A DNA stretch of 64,000 nucleotides from Argentina anserina (taxonomy: Eukaryota > Streptophyta > Magnoliopsida > Rosales > Rosaceae): the NCBI RefSeq assembly GCF_933775445.1, contig NC_065877.1, positions 36,468,694 to 36,532,693 of the forward strand. Reading direction: 5' to 3'. This document shows, one piece after another, positions 13,797-30,628 of this stretch. How positions within the stretch are numbered: position 1 is the first letter of the stretch; each line of letters opens with the position of its first letter. The notes beneath the pieces were generated by a model. It worked only from the letters and a program-made list of their open reading frames with translations. It was not told the DNA's origin and did not search any database. The translations under genes and the position numbers were made by a program.

Positions 13797-14474
13797 TTTG
13801 ACAGATTCAGGACAAGACTAAACTAGACCTGAGAAATTCTTGACCTGAGCTAAAGTCTTAACAATAAGTTAAACTTCTAGATCTGAGAGATATCTTTCAG
13901 CTTGAACAATTTTTCACAAGCAGCTGAATGAAAAACTTGAACTCTAGCTATCTGAGTAATAGAGAGACGGGCAGCAATATATAACTTCTAAAATTCTATA
14001 ACTTTTGAATCTGAAACCATTCACGAAAGCAGAAGCAAAATAGTTTGATGATACATGACACAATACATGTAACTAAAGATTGATAATGATAGAAATAATA
14101 CCTCTATTAAACCAAATCCAAAAGTATGTCAATTTCAGGCCCTTTTGTAAACTAGATACCCTGATGACAAAAGGAGTAACTTACTAGCCAAGTCTCCTAT
14201 TTGATCACGGTGTCTGCGGCAGGAACACCCCTTTGTTCTCCTTCTACACCCAATCAGATATATACAGCCAACACCCTACATGGTAAACCAATATGAGGAG
14301 CCCCCTTCACGCTCTGTGATTGATCACCTGACATTCCCAATATTGGGTAACGAACTGGATGAACCAACAAGAAGATCAATATCTCAGAATTCATATAGCA
14401 ATGTCAGTCTATGAACCGTGTAATAAATTGAATATCAAACCCAATGTGATCACATCATCAGGTTTTCTGACTTG

Positions 14475-16809
14475 CTAGCCAGAAGGTTTGCCCATGGCTT
14501 TTCTTGGGGACACAAGCACCGCTTCATTGCTTGCAGAAGCTTTCCTTGCAGCAATCTCTTCCAAACGCTTCCAAGTCAATTCACGTCTCAAACTCATTTC
14601 CTCCTCTTGGGCTTCATCTTCCTGGAATTTGATCAAGCATTCCTCAAAAAGCTCAGCGTCAATGTCAGAGAATATCTTGCGGACATTTAGTGTTAAGCTT
14701 TTAACTGCCTGGTTCCAGTGATTTCTTGCATTTCTTTCCAATGAGGGGAATATGATGGGCAATAAAATATGACGATTCTGTTTGATTAGGTTTGAAATGT
14801 GATCATTATTCCATAAAAAGAGTGATCTTTCCGCCACCTGCAATCAAGGACCAATAGGGGCAAATATACGTCAGTGACAGGGATAGCATAAGCAGTAAAT
14901 CAGACCAATAAGGTGTAATTACGTGCGAGTGAGAGAGAGGAAATAAGCAAATTTACCATGCAGATATGCTAACCGCCTTTCATTGAAAAAAAAAACTATA
15001 TCTTTTAATAGGACTTGAGTGAAAACGAAAATATAGGAAACTTTGTGTATCTGTTTCCGTACATTATCCTCAGTTGGTCCTTCTATGTAAAGAATAATTG
15101 ACTAGGTACAATCAAACGTTTTCATTTTATTAACCTAGAACTGTACTCATATCAAATGAAGTGCAAGATTGCAAAAATAATTCAGACCAGAGTCTTAAGA
15201 TCTAAGGTTGCAAATTTAGACACATGAAGAACACCTTTATCATTTTACCATATGATATAGAACATCATTATCTCCAATTTATTCTTGGCCCTAGCTAGAT
15301 GGCTAGCACCTGAGGAGCACCTTTATCAGGTTAGCTTATAGAACATCATCATCTCCATATTATTCTTGGCCCTAGCTAGATGGCAATAAAAATTAATTAC
15401 TAACATATATTTAGGATGATAGAAGAAGAATACATGCTACATGAACAAAGATTGTATAGAGCTCAGTATTCCACCATTCACAGCTAATTCATGCAGCTTA
15501 AACCAGTGATATATTGTGTTCCCATTAGCACCTCTAACTATACAAAGATCAATACAGGACATCTATAATTGCCAACGAAACAAATGAAGTGGTACCCACC
15601 AACCTGAAAATGTGAACTGCTCAAGCAACGGCCAACTTGGCGAAATAAGGGTACCATACAGCGCTGGAATTCTCCAGGCTGCGTAGCTTCTAAAACTTCT
15701 TCCAGCTCACCTAAGAACATGACCTCTTTAGAACTATTTGTAATAGGCCAATATTTTAGTAAGCCACGGATTATTGTATCAGCAAGTTTGCAGTCCTTCT
15801 CCACAAACTGCGTAATGCAATATGATAACTGTTGATGGTACAATGATACACATTTGGGCTTGTGGAGTGGAATAAGCACTCGAACAAGAAAGAGTTTGTG
15901 CTCTTCTTTCAATGGCAGAGCGAAACCGTTGATTATACTTCCCAAAATCTCTAACAGCTCAGCAATCCCATTATGCTTTTCAGTCTCGAAAATAAAATGG
16001 TAGAAGATGTGGTTGATTGCTTTCCTGATGAATGGGCGGTGCACCATAAATTTCCCATAGATACGGTGCAGAACCGTTTTCAAGTAGTCCCTTTCTCTGT
16101 GGTCGTCGGAATCAAAAAGACCTAATAACCTGAGAACAAATGAGTGATCAACATATCTCTTAGCCAACTTTGCATCTGTCTCAGGCGATGCCACAAATCT
16201 CAAGAACAATTCGTACACAACTTGCAAGTGCGGCCATGCCGGGTCCATTGAGGGCTCATCCTCTTCTAAATCAAAGGCCTCTAAAGCATTGTTTTCATGG
16301 GGTGGAGAAGTGAATGTTCTAAATAAGTTTATGGACACCATCTTTACGAGTTCATGAATGACACTTTCTGAGAACTTCCCATTAGCAGAAGCAATGTAAT
16401 CCACAAGTTCTACCAATGTCTGTCGCTTGATCTCCTTTTCCTTGATGTTTTTCGTTGGGTCCGTGAAGTCAAACACATAACAACACAAGTTCAACTTTCT
16501 TATGCACAAGTTCTGCTTCTCTGAATTCGGAACATCTTTAAAGCTAGGTAATGCCTCGAATGAAGCCAATGAATTCCCATTAACCTTTGCATTCGCATCT
16601 TGGTTAACCTTGCTTCCATGATTAACTCCATAGTTGGGACCAGAATTAGGGCCTGAAATTGATGTAGTACCCGAGTTTGCATATTTATTACTTGTTGAGC
16701 CGCTTCTTGAACTGTTTGAAGCATTTGAAGAAGTGCTGGACGATCCTCCTTCACGATGATCACCTGACTTGGGCTTCCTAGGGAGTCTATTAAGTATCTG
16801 TTTGATCAT
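14475..16809 (-). CDS. PP2A regulatory subunit B' (B56 family, theta/eta-like)
   Basis: Two coding exons, 15604-16809 and 14837-14475, give 1569 nt and 522 residues. B' (B56) subunits are HEAT-like helical repeat proteins that direct the protein phosphatase 2A A/C core to substrates. The N-terminus [13 protein letters not shown] is characteristic of the plant gamma/theta/eta-type B' subunits, followed by a Ser/Asn/Gly-rich variable tail to about residue 80. The conserved core then runs from about residue 85 and includes [41 protein letters not shown] and the [19 protein letters not shown] block. The acidic C-terminus ends [11 protein letters not shown]. The 5' leader probably extends beyond 17500 with at least one intron. 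Arabidopsis homologues (from memory) are At3g26020 and At1g13460, each close to homologues of the SKIP14 or GT-1 genes also found here. Confidence in the family is very high; the isoform is less certain. Confidence 0.95.
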
Positions 16810-17553
16810 AACTTAATTGGCTAAACAAGCTCTCTCCTCTTGCACTTTCAAACCAAACACTGCATCACTGAAAGAGCAATCACACAACTTCAATGAGCTG
16901 AGAAATTCCCAGAAACATTAACCCGAAAATCTCCCAAATGAAGCCAGAATCCAAATTCTAAGCTGCTTATATCTTCCTTGATTAAAACACAGATCTTCCT
17001 CAGCTAAAACGAATGTTCCAATCCAGTTGAGGAAATCTGGAGCAGAGATATCAAAAGCTGCATAATTCCAATGAAATAAAACAATGCAAAATCAGCAGTT
17101 TGCTCGGTTTCTGATCTCTGATCCAAAACAATCAAACTCAAACATCCAAACTTTGCTCAAGCAATACTAAACTTTGACCTCTAAACAATTAACAATCTAA
17201 CTTAAAAACCCAGATGCAGAAAACCATCAAATTTTTCATTTTCAAAAGCTAAAGACTTTGACTTGGTGCTGAATACATCAAAAACTTCAAAATCCACTCT
17301 GAATCTCTGACCCTCTTCCCGAATGTTAACAACCAATTCAGCTGGATCAGAAAGAAACAAGATCTGGGGATGATCTGAAAAACCCATTTCAGCTTTCTTC
17401 AACAACTTTTAAATCCAAATTTTTTTAGCAAAGGATAAACCTAGTTAGCTTGAGACATGCAAAGAAGGAAATAAAGGAACAATCTTTGGGGAAGCTAATG
17501 AATGTCGTTAGATGCTTACCGAGAAAGTTGAGCTGCTTCTGCTTCTCGTTGTT

Positions 17554-17555
17554 TA

Positions 17556-17595
<40 letters not shown>

Positions 17596-17596
17596 A
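17554..17596. repeat. GA microsatellite in PP2A B' leader region
   Basis: An almost pure (GA)n tract with one interruption lies upstream of the PP2A B' gene, probably in its first transcribed exon or core promoter. On the sense strand it reads as a pyrimidine-rich TC tract, common in plant 5' leaders. Confidence 0.8.
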
Positions 17597-17699
17597 AATA
17601 GAAGATTTTGAGTGAATAAAAAGAAAGAAAAGAAAAAAAAAAGTGGGTGGGTGTTGAAGAACAGCAATCTTTGGCGGCTGTAAGGCTAATGTTATTGGA

Positions 17700-18954
17700 T
17701 GATTTCTTATTTCTTATTTTTCTAATTTTCTTTTTTGGATAGAATATTTTTGGTTAATGAAAAAGGATGACTGCGCTCAATAGCATTTGCATATGCACTT
17801 GATGTGTCTTTTAATAAGTGCGGTTATAAGCTATGCGCCTGGTAAAATAGTTGAATTTCGTCCTAAATTTAGAATTCAAAAAAGAATTAGAAAATTGTGA
17901 AATCAGATTCACTTATTTCGACTACGAAGAGAGCGCATTCAAAACATCATGTAGGAACCTCTTCGATAAGCGAAGAACCAATATGCAATGGTCGTCCCCT
18001 AAGATCATAGATCCTAACTCAACATTGATTGGACCTCATAGCCCACGGTTAAATTAGGCCTAAAGACTCTACTCCACCACCCCACACAGTTGGGCCCCCA
18101 AAAGGAGATGACCTAAAGAGAATTACTTAGGCCACCCACCTAGATGGGCATCCAAGTACCTATGATCGGATCAAAATGGCTGATGTCCTCCGCCAGAGCA
18201 TAGTAGTGCTCCACTGGCCGCCCACACCTCTGGTCACCACATGACGTTGTTGAAACGACCCCAATTGGATTATAACCCCACCTTCGGCAAACAACTGACT
18301 AGGAGCCATGAGGAACTAGCCTAGCCAAAATATGGTCTCACCAGAATACACCCCACAACCAAACCCGCCGCTAGTCACCACCTCCGGTGTGGAACCGATA
18401 TTGGCCAAGATCCCAAATCTGGATCTAAGATGGAATGCTACCGATTTGAAGCTTCGACTCCTCCACTTGACGCGACACAACAGTCTTGTATGTGTCGTCA
18501 ATTGCCCAAATCCACCCCGCGAGCTAGGAGAAGAACCTCCTTGACGCACTGATGAATCTGCTTGATGGTTCAGATTCAATGAAATGAGATCCGCTGAGCT
18601 CCCGAAGGGAGATTTTTGGAGTGGTTATGTCAAAGACGGCTACCATCCCGAAACCCTAGCAGAGCCTTGCTAGCTCTCAACATTAGTCACGATCGTTAGT
18701 TTATTTTCTATGTTCTAAAAAACACACAATTGTGTGTGGTGATGGAGGGGTGTCATAACATGTACGAGGGTGTGGGGGATAGTGTGTGGTGTAAAATGCT
18801 GTTGCACACCATGCAGCAGCGCATTGCAGAATTTTCCGTTTTGGGGTAAGTATTGAGTAAAATATTAAAATGAAAAATATAGTTGAGTGTATTAAGTAAA
18901 TAGTGTGTATTAAGAGTTTAATGAAGTGTAACCTAGACATGGATTCACAGCTGA
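17700..18954. other. Intergenic, no gene recognised
   Basis: The section around 18060-18660 is GC-richer than its surroundings and has open frames on both strands (for example 18316-18579), a composition seen in decayed retroelement leaders. I could not match a protein domain, terminal repeat or target duplication. Confidence 0.4.
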
Positions 18955-19255
18955 GACAAGAGAGATAAGACAGAAGGGAGGGGGTTCGTAAAATGGATTC
19001 ACAGTTGACATCTGTTGTCAGATAACAAAGTTGATCTATGATGGAGAAGTACGCTAACTTGATTAGGGATGTGGATATTTTAAGGGATGTTTAGAAGAAA
19101 ATAAGTGATTGTATGAGTATTCTGACAAATATTTCATAAGAAGGCCTGAATCACCGGAGAACTGTATATTGAAAATTTAACAGCAGTTTTTTATTAAACT
19201 TGTAGCTGATCAACAATCTGCTTATAAAAACTAAATGAAAAGGAAGCCGACTAAG
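18955..19255. repeat. Diverged direct repeat, copy A
   Basis: About 300 bp align end to end with 22975-23275, which lies in the last intron of the augmin gene. Shared blocks include GATTCACAGTTGA, GATCTATGATGGAGAA, TGATTAGGGATGTTTA and GAGTATTCTGACA. Copy A abuts the truncated end of the NRT2 pseudogene. It could be a transposon remnant or a segmental duplication. Confidence 0.75.
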
Positions 19256-20100
19256 TGGAACGTTCACGCCAAACCGGTCGTAGAAGTACTGATCGAGCTA
19301 TGATGTTGCCAGTGGTCAGCTCCACACCGAAGCAAAACCGGCCGGCCCGTTTGTAGCTCCCATAGGTAGCTTGGCTGTAGGTCAGGACTAGTACTGCCGT
19401 TATGGCTTGGAGGTTGGAGCACGGCAGGGACTATAAATGCGATCCGCCAGACAGTGGAGGATGGCAAGTTGAATGCTGACATGATGAAGGAGTACGTAGA
19501 TGAGTGGCATGACGAGCTGGGTGGCGCCGGAGCCCATGTTAGCCCAGCAAGGGGAGACGCCGTTAGCGAGTCCAACAACGCAGCGGAGAACATGCAGCTC
19601 ATCCAGAACTGGTTAGCGACGAAGTTGGAGAGGGAGAAGCCGACGAAGAACCGGAAGGCGATGAAGGCGTTTGGGGAGGAGATCGACGAGGCCAGTGACG
19701 ACGAGGATGATATTGGGGGAAGTGAGGAGGGACGTACAGGGATGCGGAGGCAACGCGTGGGCTGAGGAGGCCGCAGATAGGACCCATGTCAATGCGAGCG
19801 AAGATGGAGCCGATGAAGGCGGCGATGGCGGCGCGTGAGGTGTGTGTTTCGGTGAGGTGGAGGTCTTCGCGGATCAGGGCGATGAGTCATGAGTGGAGGG
19901 ATGGAGAAGGTGGAGAAGAAGCATGCAGGAGAATAAGGAGAACCATGCGAGGTGGAAGGCTTGCATGTGTGGTGATCGATGCCATTGAGAATGGTTTGGA
20001 TACTGTGGCGCGCTTTTCCATATTCAACAACTGGTAAAGCAAAGAGATGAGGTGCAGCTTGTTTTAGTGGAACTTGTTCATGGTGGTGATCATCTTCCAT
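19240..20100 (-). pseudogene. High-affinity nitrate transporter (NRT2) pseudogene
   Basis: Reading the minus strand across frames recovers NRT2 landmarks in the right order: an ATG at 20100 starting MEDDHHH; LFALPV; then [103 protein letters not shown]; and FYDRFGVN in a shifted frame. NRT2 proteins are 12-helix MFS nitrate/H+ symporters of about 500 residues. Here several 1-base frameshifts break the frame. Sequence is missing between the SYKRAG and FCFGVEL landmarks, and everything after FYDRFGVN is lost. It is therefore dead. The plus-strand frame at 19454-19765 is its antisense shadow. Confidence 0.88.
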
Positions 20101-20189
20101 GGTGGTGAACTGGTGATCAATTTCAATGTCTAGTTGTTCAATTTCAATGAAAATGTGAGTTTTTATTTGGAGAAGGAACTGAAGCAAAG

Positions 20190-22800
20190 AATAAGCTTAG
20201 AAGCAAATTTAACGCCGCGCTGGTGTTGATATTTATAGGGCACATAAGTTGGTGGTTGCAGTGACGTACAGAGTTCAGAAATGCTCAAAGAATGTCTTCC
20301 ACTCTTTCATATAATTCTATGTATAGCGAAAAAGGTTTAGGAATATGCTTGTTAATTTGATAGTGATCATTCCATCGTTCAACTACTAACTTTTGGTTAA
20401 CAGACTTTTTTGCTCTAATAAACCTTCAAGTATATGTAGTTTTCTTCATTGTGGCATGTAAAATCCTCTTTATCTCCCATATTTCGATATATTTGAATGT
20501 GTAAATGATTTGCCAAACTTATATACCTTGAAATTATGATTTAGAAAAGAAACTATTAGTGACACAAATGGTGTACGTACGTAGTTGGAAAAACATTTCC
20601 AAAAAAAAAAACGTAGTTGGAAAAAGTGACTGTATTATGTGATACATGTCCTCCAAGTGATCATGTTCTTCTCCATAGGACCTGAGAATTATATGGCAAA
20701 ACTGTTGACGATAATCCAGCAAACGCAATTTCGTATTATTCATAATTCAAAGAAGAGAATGCAACAGTCGACAAGATGTCAAACCTAGATATTACAAGTG
20801 ACCCAGCTCTCAAAGTTTCTCATATATAATTATTTGTTAGCTGATTTTAAAATCTGCAGGTTGCATGATGATTGGTGAAGGAAGTGTATATATCATCATA
20901 AAAGGTTATATTGAGGGTTGCCAAAGAAGGTTATGTTGTTATTTTTGCACGCTCAAGATAGCCTTGGGTTGAGGGTTTTCTATCCAGGCAGCTGTGCACA
21001 ACTAGCTACATCAACTTCATTTAGCTGCAAAGGTACGTAGATTTGGCATTAGTTGAGTGCTAGTTTTTTTTTTTTTTTAACTTCTGGCATGGGATGTTCC
21101 ATTCGATAAGAATGTTAAGATGGTCTTTCTTTAAGCAAATAGCAAGTACTACCAAATTAGTAAATGCTCCCTACACCAGTTCCGCCTGTTAATTATATCA
21201 GATTTTAGTTATCTTTCAAGCCTTTTGTTGTCGATGGGCAGGTATTATGAGCACAGGGACAAATGGGATAGACGTTTGTATATCTCAATTAAGAGAAATT
21301 AGACGTTTGTGTTGCTGCTGATGATGTGAAATTGTTGCATGGCGACACTTCTTGCCTTGCCTATCAGATGCAATGTCTCTCTACTTGCCACAACGACGGT
21401 TACCCACCTAGGTAGCTCTTGCTGAGTTCTAGTAATCTCAAAGCTAACTTTAATTGAACTCTAGCTGGCTTAGCTCATCATCATCGTTTTGTTCTCAAGT
21501 CTGTGATTGTGATCAATGTAGATCGATGTCTATATATAGGTCTCAGCTCGGGATGGGGGTCTTTTAGGGCACATTTTGGACAAGTGCCTCATATATGGAT
21601 TTGTGATCAAAATCGATACTACTACGGATCCAGGTTTAAGCTGGCAGCTGGGGATGATTTTGAGACAATAAGCAAACACTTGAAACTTTGTCCTGGTCAT
21701 AGAGATTAACCATTTTATGATGATAAAGGTAAGTAAAGTTTCATATCCTAAACAACGTACATATATAATAATCAAGAATAAATTTGACCTAAAGCAGCAC
21801 AAGCGCGTATTCATACGAGAGAATCATAACTAACTAGCTAGGATTCCTGTGATTGTAAGTATAGCGCCACATAAGTTTCTTTTCATCGATCTAACATGGA
21901 AAAAGTGACTGTATCAGACGGAGAAGAGACATGTCGTGTCGTGGACTGCGATTCTCCGTTCTCGATCGACATATACATATGTTGGCACCGGGGATTTGCC
22001 TAGTTTTTTATGAGATGCCGGGGAGAAATTATGAAGTTTCTAGCCTGGAGTGCAATGATTGCCAGGTACAAACATAGCAGCTACCCTGGAGAGACGGTGG
22101 AGCTGTCAGTTGTGTCTTGCTTGGCTAGCCTGAAGGGTTTGCTAGTGGGAATGAGCATCCATGCACATGTTGTGGAAGTTGGACTTGAGAAAGGGAATTT
22201 GAGAAGTTATATACTGTTATATTTATCTGGTTCAACTCAAACATTGGAAATTTACTCATAATTCCAGTCGCAAGAAAATTCAACAACAAATTTACATTTC
22301 TATTGTTCGGGGCTTTGAGGAACATACATGTGTTCAAATTAATCGGATACATACCATACCAACAATCAATCTTGGCAATACAACTTAAAAATCACGATAC
22401 TCGGAGAAACAAGTATGGCGGCACACTGACTAAGAATTGCAAGAGCAATTTACAAGCCTTCTTTAACTTATAGATCCATCGGTCAGATGTAGTAGTAGTT
22501 CTTCCTAGGTAACATCTGTGGACAAAAACACTACAACAAACTGTCTTTCCCAAAACTTTGCTTGGAGCTGTAGATTTCTTTCGCTTCTATGCTCCGGTTT
22601 CAACATGATACAATCATCTCGGTTCCTAGCAATAAGCATGTACAGCAGCACTGCTAGTTGGTTTTACAATTCCCTCCAACAAACTAACTGTGCTGGGCTG
22701 GAGGGTGAAAATGTACACAACATCAAGCATTATTTGCGACAATTATTAGGAAAGTGGTAAGTTTAGTGTCCCAAGATACGGCAACCAAATTGTTCCTCAA
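20190..22800. other. Intergenic region upstream of NRT2 relic and downstream of augmin gene
   Basis: AT-rich DNA with no recognised gene. Sequence from about 22260 to 22806 probably includes the 3' UTR of the augmin gene. The short frames here (for example 22010-22261 and 22518-22760) show no domain or homology that I recognise. Confidence 0.45.
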
Positions 22801-22806
22801 CCAATT

Positions 22807-27653
<4,847 letters not shown>

Positions 27654-27679
27654 ATCCAAAACCCTAACCCTAATTCTCT

Positions 27680-27710
<31 letters not shown>

Positions 27711-27711
27711 G
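27680..27711. repeat. CT microsatellite upstream of augmin start
   Basis: A CT-repeat tract lies just upstream of the augmin start codon, next to telomere-like AACCCTAA motifs at 27658-27672. On the augmin sense strand it reads as GA repeats in the 5' leader. Confidence 0.8.
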
Positions 27712-27719
27712 TGGTAATC

Positions 27720-30600
27720 GGAACTGGAGGAAGGTCAGTGACGACAAGGAGAGGTTTGTTGTTGTTCTTTGTTGTTTTCAGATCGTGAATTTGAATAAAG
27801 TGGGGTTGTTTTTTTAAATATGGAAATGTGGAGGGACCTGGTTTAAAATATTTTAATTTTAATTTGGAGGTTAGTCGCGTTTTTGGTGGGCCCGGGTGGG
27901 AGGAGAATTTGAAAGGCTGTGCGACGTGCGGCAGTGATACCGTTGCCGGCCACCTTCGGATCACTACGTCTCGCCGTTTGGTGAGGGCCGGAACACTGTG
28001 CTCCGCCGCAGCAGTGTATGATAGCCTTGTTCTAAATTTACTGGTGGGCGGCCGTTATGGACTCCGGAATTATCTATCTGACAGGTATTTATGCGAGTTG
28101 AAAATAAATGTAAGATCATGTAGTTATTTTCGAGATTTTGAATGTGATGAAGCGGGTGATTTATTCTCATTTTGTTACTCTCACGTTAAGGGAGATTTTT
28201 TAATGAAAATAATGTTCACTTGTTCGTCATTGTCGATTGTAAAATTGTAAACTACCTATGTACCACTAATGTACGTTAATGTAATGGGATTAGCAAGTAT
28301 TTTAACCAAGTATTTTAACCATCAATGTTATATTTTGCCGGATAGTCATTAGTCAAATCTTTATACATAAATTATCAACAAATAGCAGGGGAATGATAGC
28401 CTAGAGAAGTTATTTCTGAAGAGTGGTCGATGTAAGTAGCTCGTCATCAATATCTACGTTGTCTTTGATGACTGCAATTTCATCGCAAATGTCCAAAAAT
28501 CCTAACGAACAATGATAATGATAGACTACTACACTACAGCTATCATATGACACATGACATTGATGGCAAGTGATGACACACAAATGGTAGTGATCGACCT
28601 CTTTGGAGTTTTGCTTAGCTTGGGTGCCAACTCTTATCACTAGATAACACATGGCTCCATTAAAGTACGTAATGAGTAAACCTAAAGACAACGTTTGTTG
28701 GGAGCTTATTTATTTAGCGCTCCAGAACCCTCCAATACTTTTGAATAATTATTACAATTAATAGAAAATCGAAAAATAGTTCACAGACGAAGGTCGACAG
28801 GGGTGGCCAAGAAAACATGTTTTCGTAGTAGTTTGGTTCTGGAAAGTCTGTGGAGGTCGAAAACCAACGAGGATATCCCCCGAAAGTGAGAGATCGAGTA
28901 ATAAGTAGAGGGAATGTTGGTTTTGCTATATACGACACTGTTCCTCATTGTTCAGAAACTTCCTCGATCTGCTTCGTATAGAGAGGGGATTTGAAGGCTG
29001 ACGACTAGTTCTGAGATTCTGATGAAGAAGAGGAAGCAAGTGAGCAGGTAGCAGAAGACTAGAGAAGGAAGCTAGGGTGACGACTAGTTTTGATCGATGA
29101 ACAAGAGGGAGCGAGGGAGGCAGGTCATGAAAGATTCAAGGACTTGTGGCTCAGCTCTTTTAATATGAAGAGTACGTGAAGTCAGTGAAGTCAGATATCG
29201 ATGAGTAATGAGGGTAGATATGAGAAAATATGTTTTCTGCAATATTGGTGCATGGGACTTTCCGGCCTTTATTGTTCTTATATAACGAACGGCTGTTCCA
29301 CATATGCTGACGATCGAGCATAGATATAAGGCAGGATGGAGAATAGTAGTAGTAATAGTATTACATCTTGTTTGAAGGAACTGCATTTTGAAGAAGAAGT
29401 TGTACTGAGTTGGTGGAGCTTTGATTAGAAATCCTTGTATACAAGTAATCCAACCCAGAGGTGTTTTTCAGTTTTCATCAATGCTGCTGGAGCAGGTGTA
29501 CGTACGTACACATGCCAATATTATCTATGATCAATAGTGACAAACAATACTCACATACATTCTCTTAATCTATGCTTGATTAAAATCCAAATTATCAGAA
29601 TCTAATGTACATTTTTGTTTGAGAATTTTACTACGTTCACTATATAACTCACCCGATTATGTAGTTTAAATATTTCCTATCATTCCAGTGTGTAACTCTG
29701 TAAGCTGCGCGCTTGTTTTTCATACTGATCGATAACATTTTAGAGCAGCTCAGGTGTTACAATATAAGAAGAAGTGTTTTAGATTCTCCTCTCTAAACCA
29801 AGCTCAGTGTCATTTCGTTTTCAGAAATTTCTTGATCTCTGTTTATTAATGTTTGGCCATGCCAATTGAAGCATACAGAGGAAAAAGGGACGTGACGACG
29901 AGATAGATAGAGGGTGCCAAGGGACGTTGTGGCTCTCTTTGAAGAGTGAAGTCAGGGGAGTAGCTGCTGAAGGTTTAATATGTTGTGTCAGCTGTAATGA
30001 GGGTAGACATGAGCAGATAAATTTCATGCAATCGGACCTTCCGTCCTTTATTGTTCTTACATTTAGGAACTGCATGCATGGCAATCCTGAAGACATGATT
30101 GTACTAAGTTGGTGGAACCTTTATGAGAAGCATAATTCGAAGGTTTATCTATCTAGCTAGTCTCATCAATGCATTTGAAGCATGCATGAATCAATGGCAC
30201 AAACATAGTTAACATACTACTAACAAATTTTGCTCATAAAACTTTATATATCGTTATTCGAGAGTTTTATTAATTTCACTTTATCATTCATACGGTTATG
30301 TAGATTAAATATTTATATTAACCTATATATAAAACAAATCTAACTTTTTCTTTTTCTTGTTTTCATGTGAAAAACATTATATTGTATATTTGTATTTCAG
30401 AAACTCCTGAGCAGAGGATGAGCCTCTCTAATGAGTTTAGGGAGAATCTAGAAGAGAATTATATTTATAATTCAAAATTCTTTTTTACAAATTTGGGCTC
30501 ATTGAACCGGTTGCAAAAGAAACCCGGTCCATTATTCCCCATACATAAGGGTAAGGCATCTTTTTAGTCTAAAGAGGAAAGAAAAGAAACCGGGTCGCGG
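27720..30600. other. Intergenic between divergent augmin and PUX1 genes
   Basis: The interval holds both promoters and no gene that I can recognise. Two partly similar blocks, about 29170-29440 and 29940-30130, share TAATGAGGGTAGA, CTTTATTGTTCTTA, GGAACTGCAT and GTACTGAGTTGGTGGA-type segments, so the region contains an old local duplication. The frame at 27828-28250 lacks any recognisable domain. Confidence 0.5.
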
Positions 30601-30628
30601 TTTTCTGGGTTTTATAAGCGTCTTCTCT

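Larger units (their letters stand above)
12040..14474. other. Gene-free interval with transposon relics
   Basis: Upstream sequence of the carboxylesterase (including a TAGGGTTTT element near 12113) gives way to AT-rich DNA. It holds a 133-bp Mutator-like MITE, a tRNA-promoter-like segment and a copia gag relic, listed separately. The part from 13800 to 14474 should contain the 3' UTR of the PP2A gene; nothing else is recognisable. Confidence 0.6.

Noticed and set aside
19454..19765. Acidic plus-strand frame of 103 codons
   Set aside because: It is the reverse complement of the NRT2 pseudogene, whose motifs are readable on the minus strand.
27828..28250. Plus-strand frame of 140 codons upstream of augmin
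   Set aside because: No recognisable domain, no splice or homology support; likely chance in the promoter and leader region.
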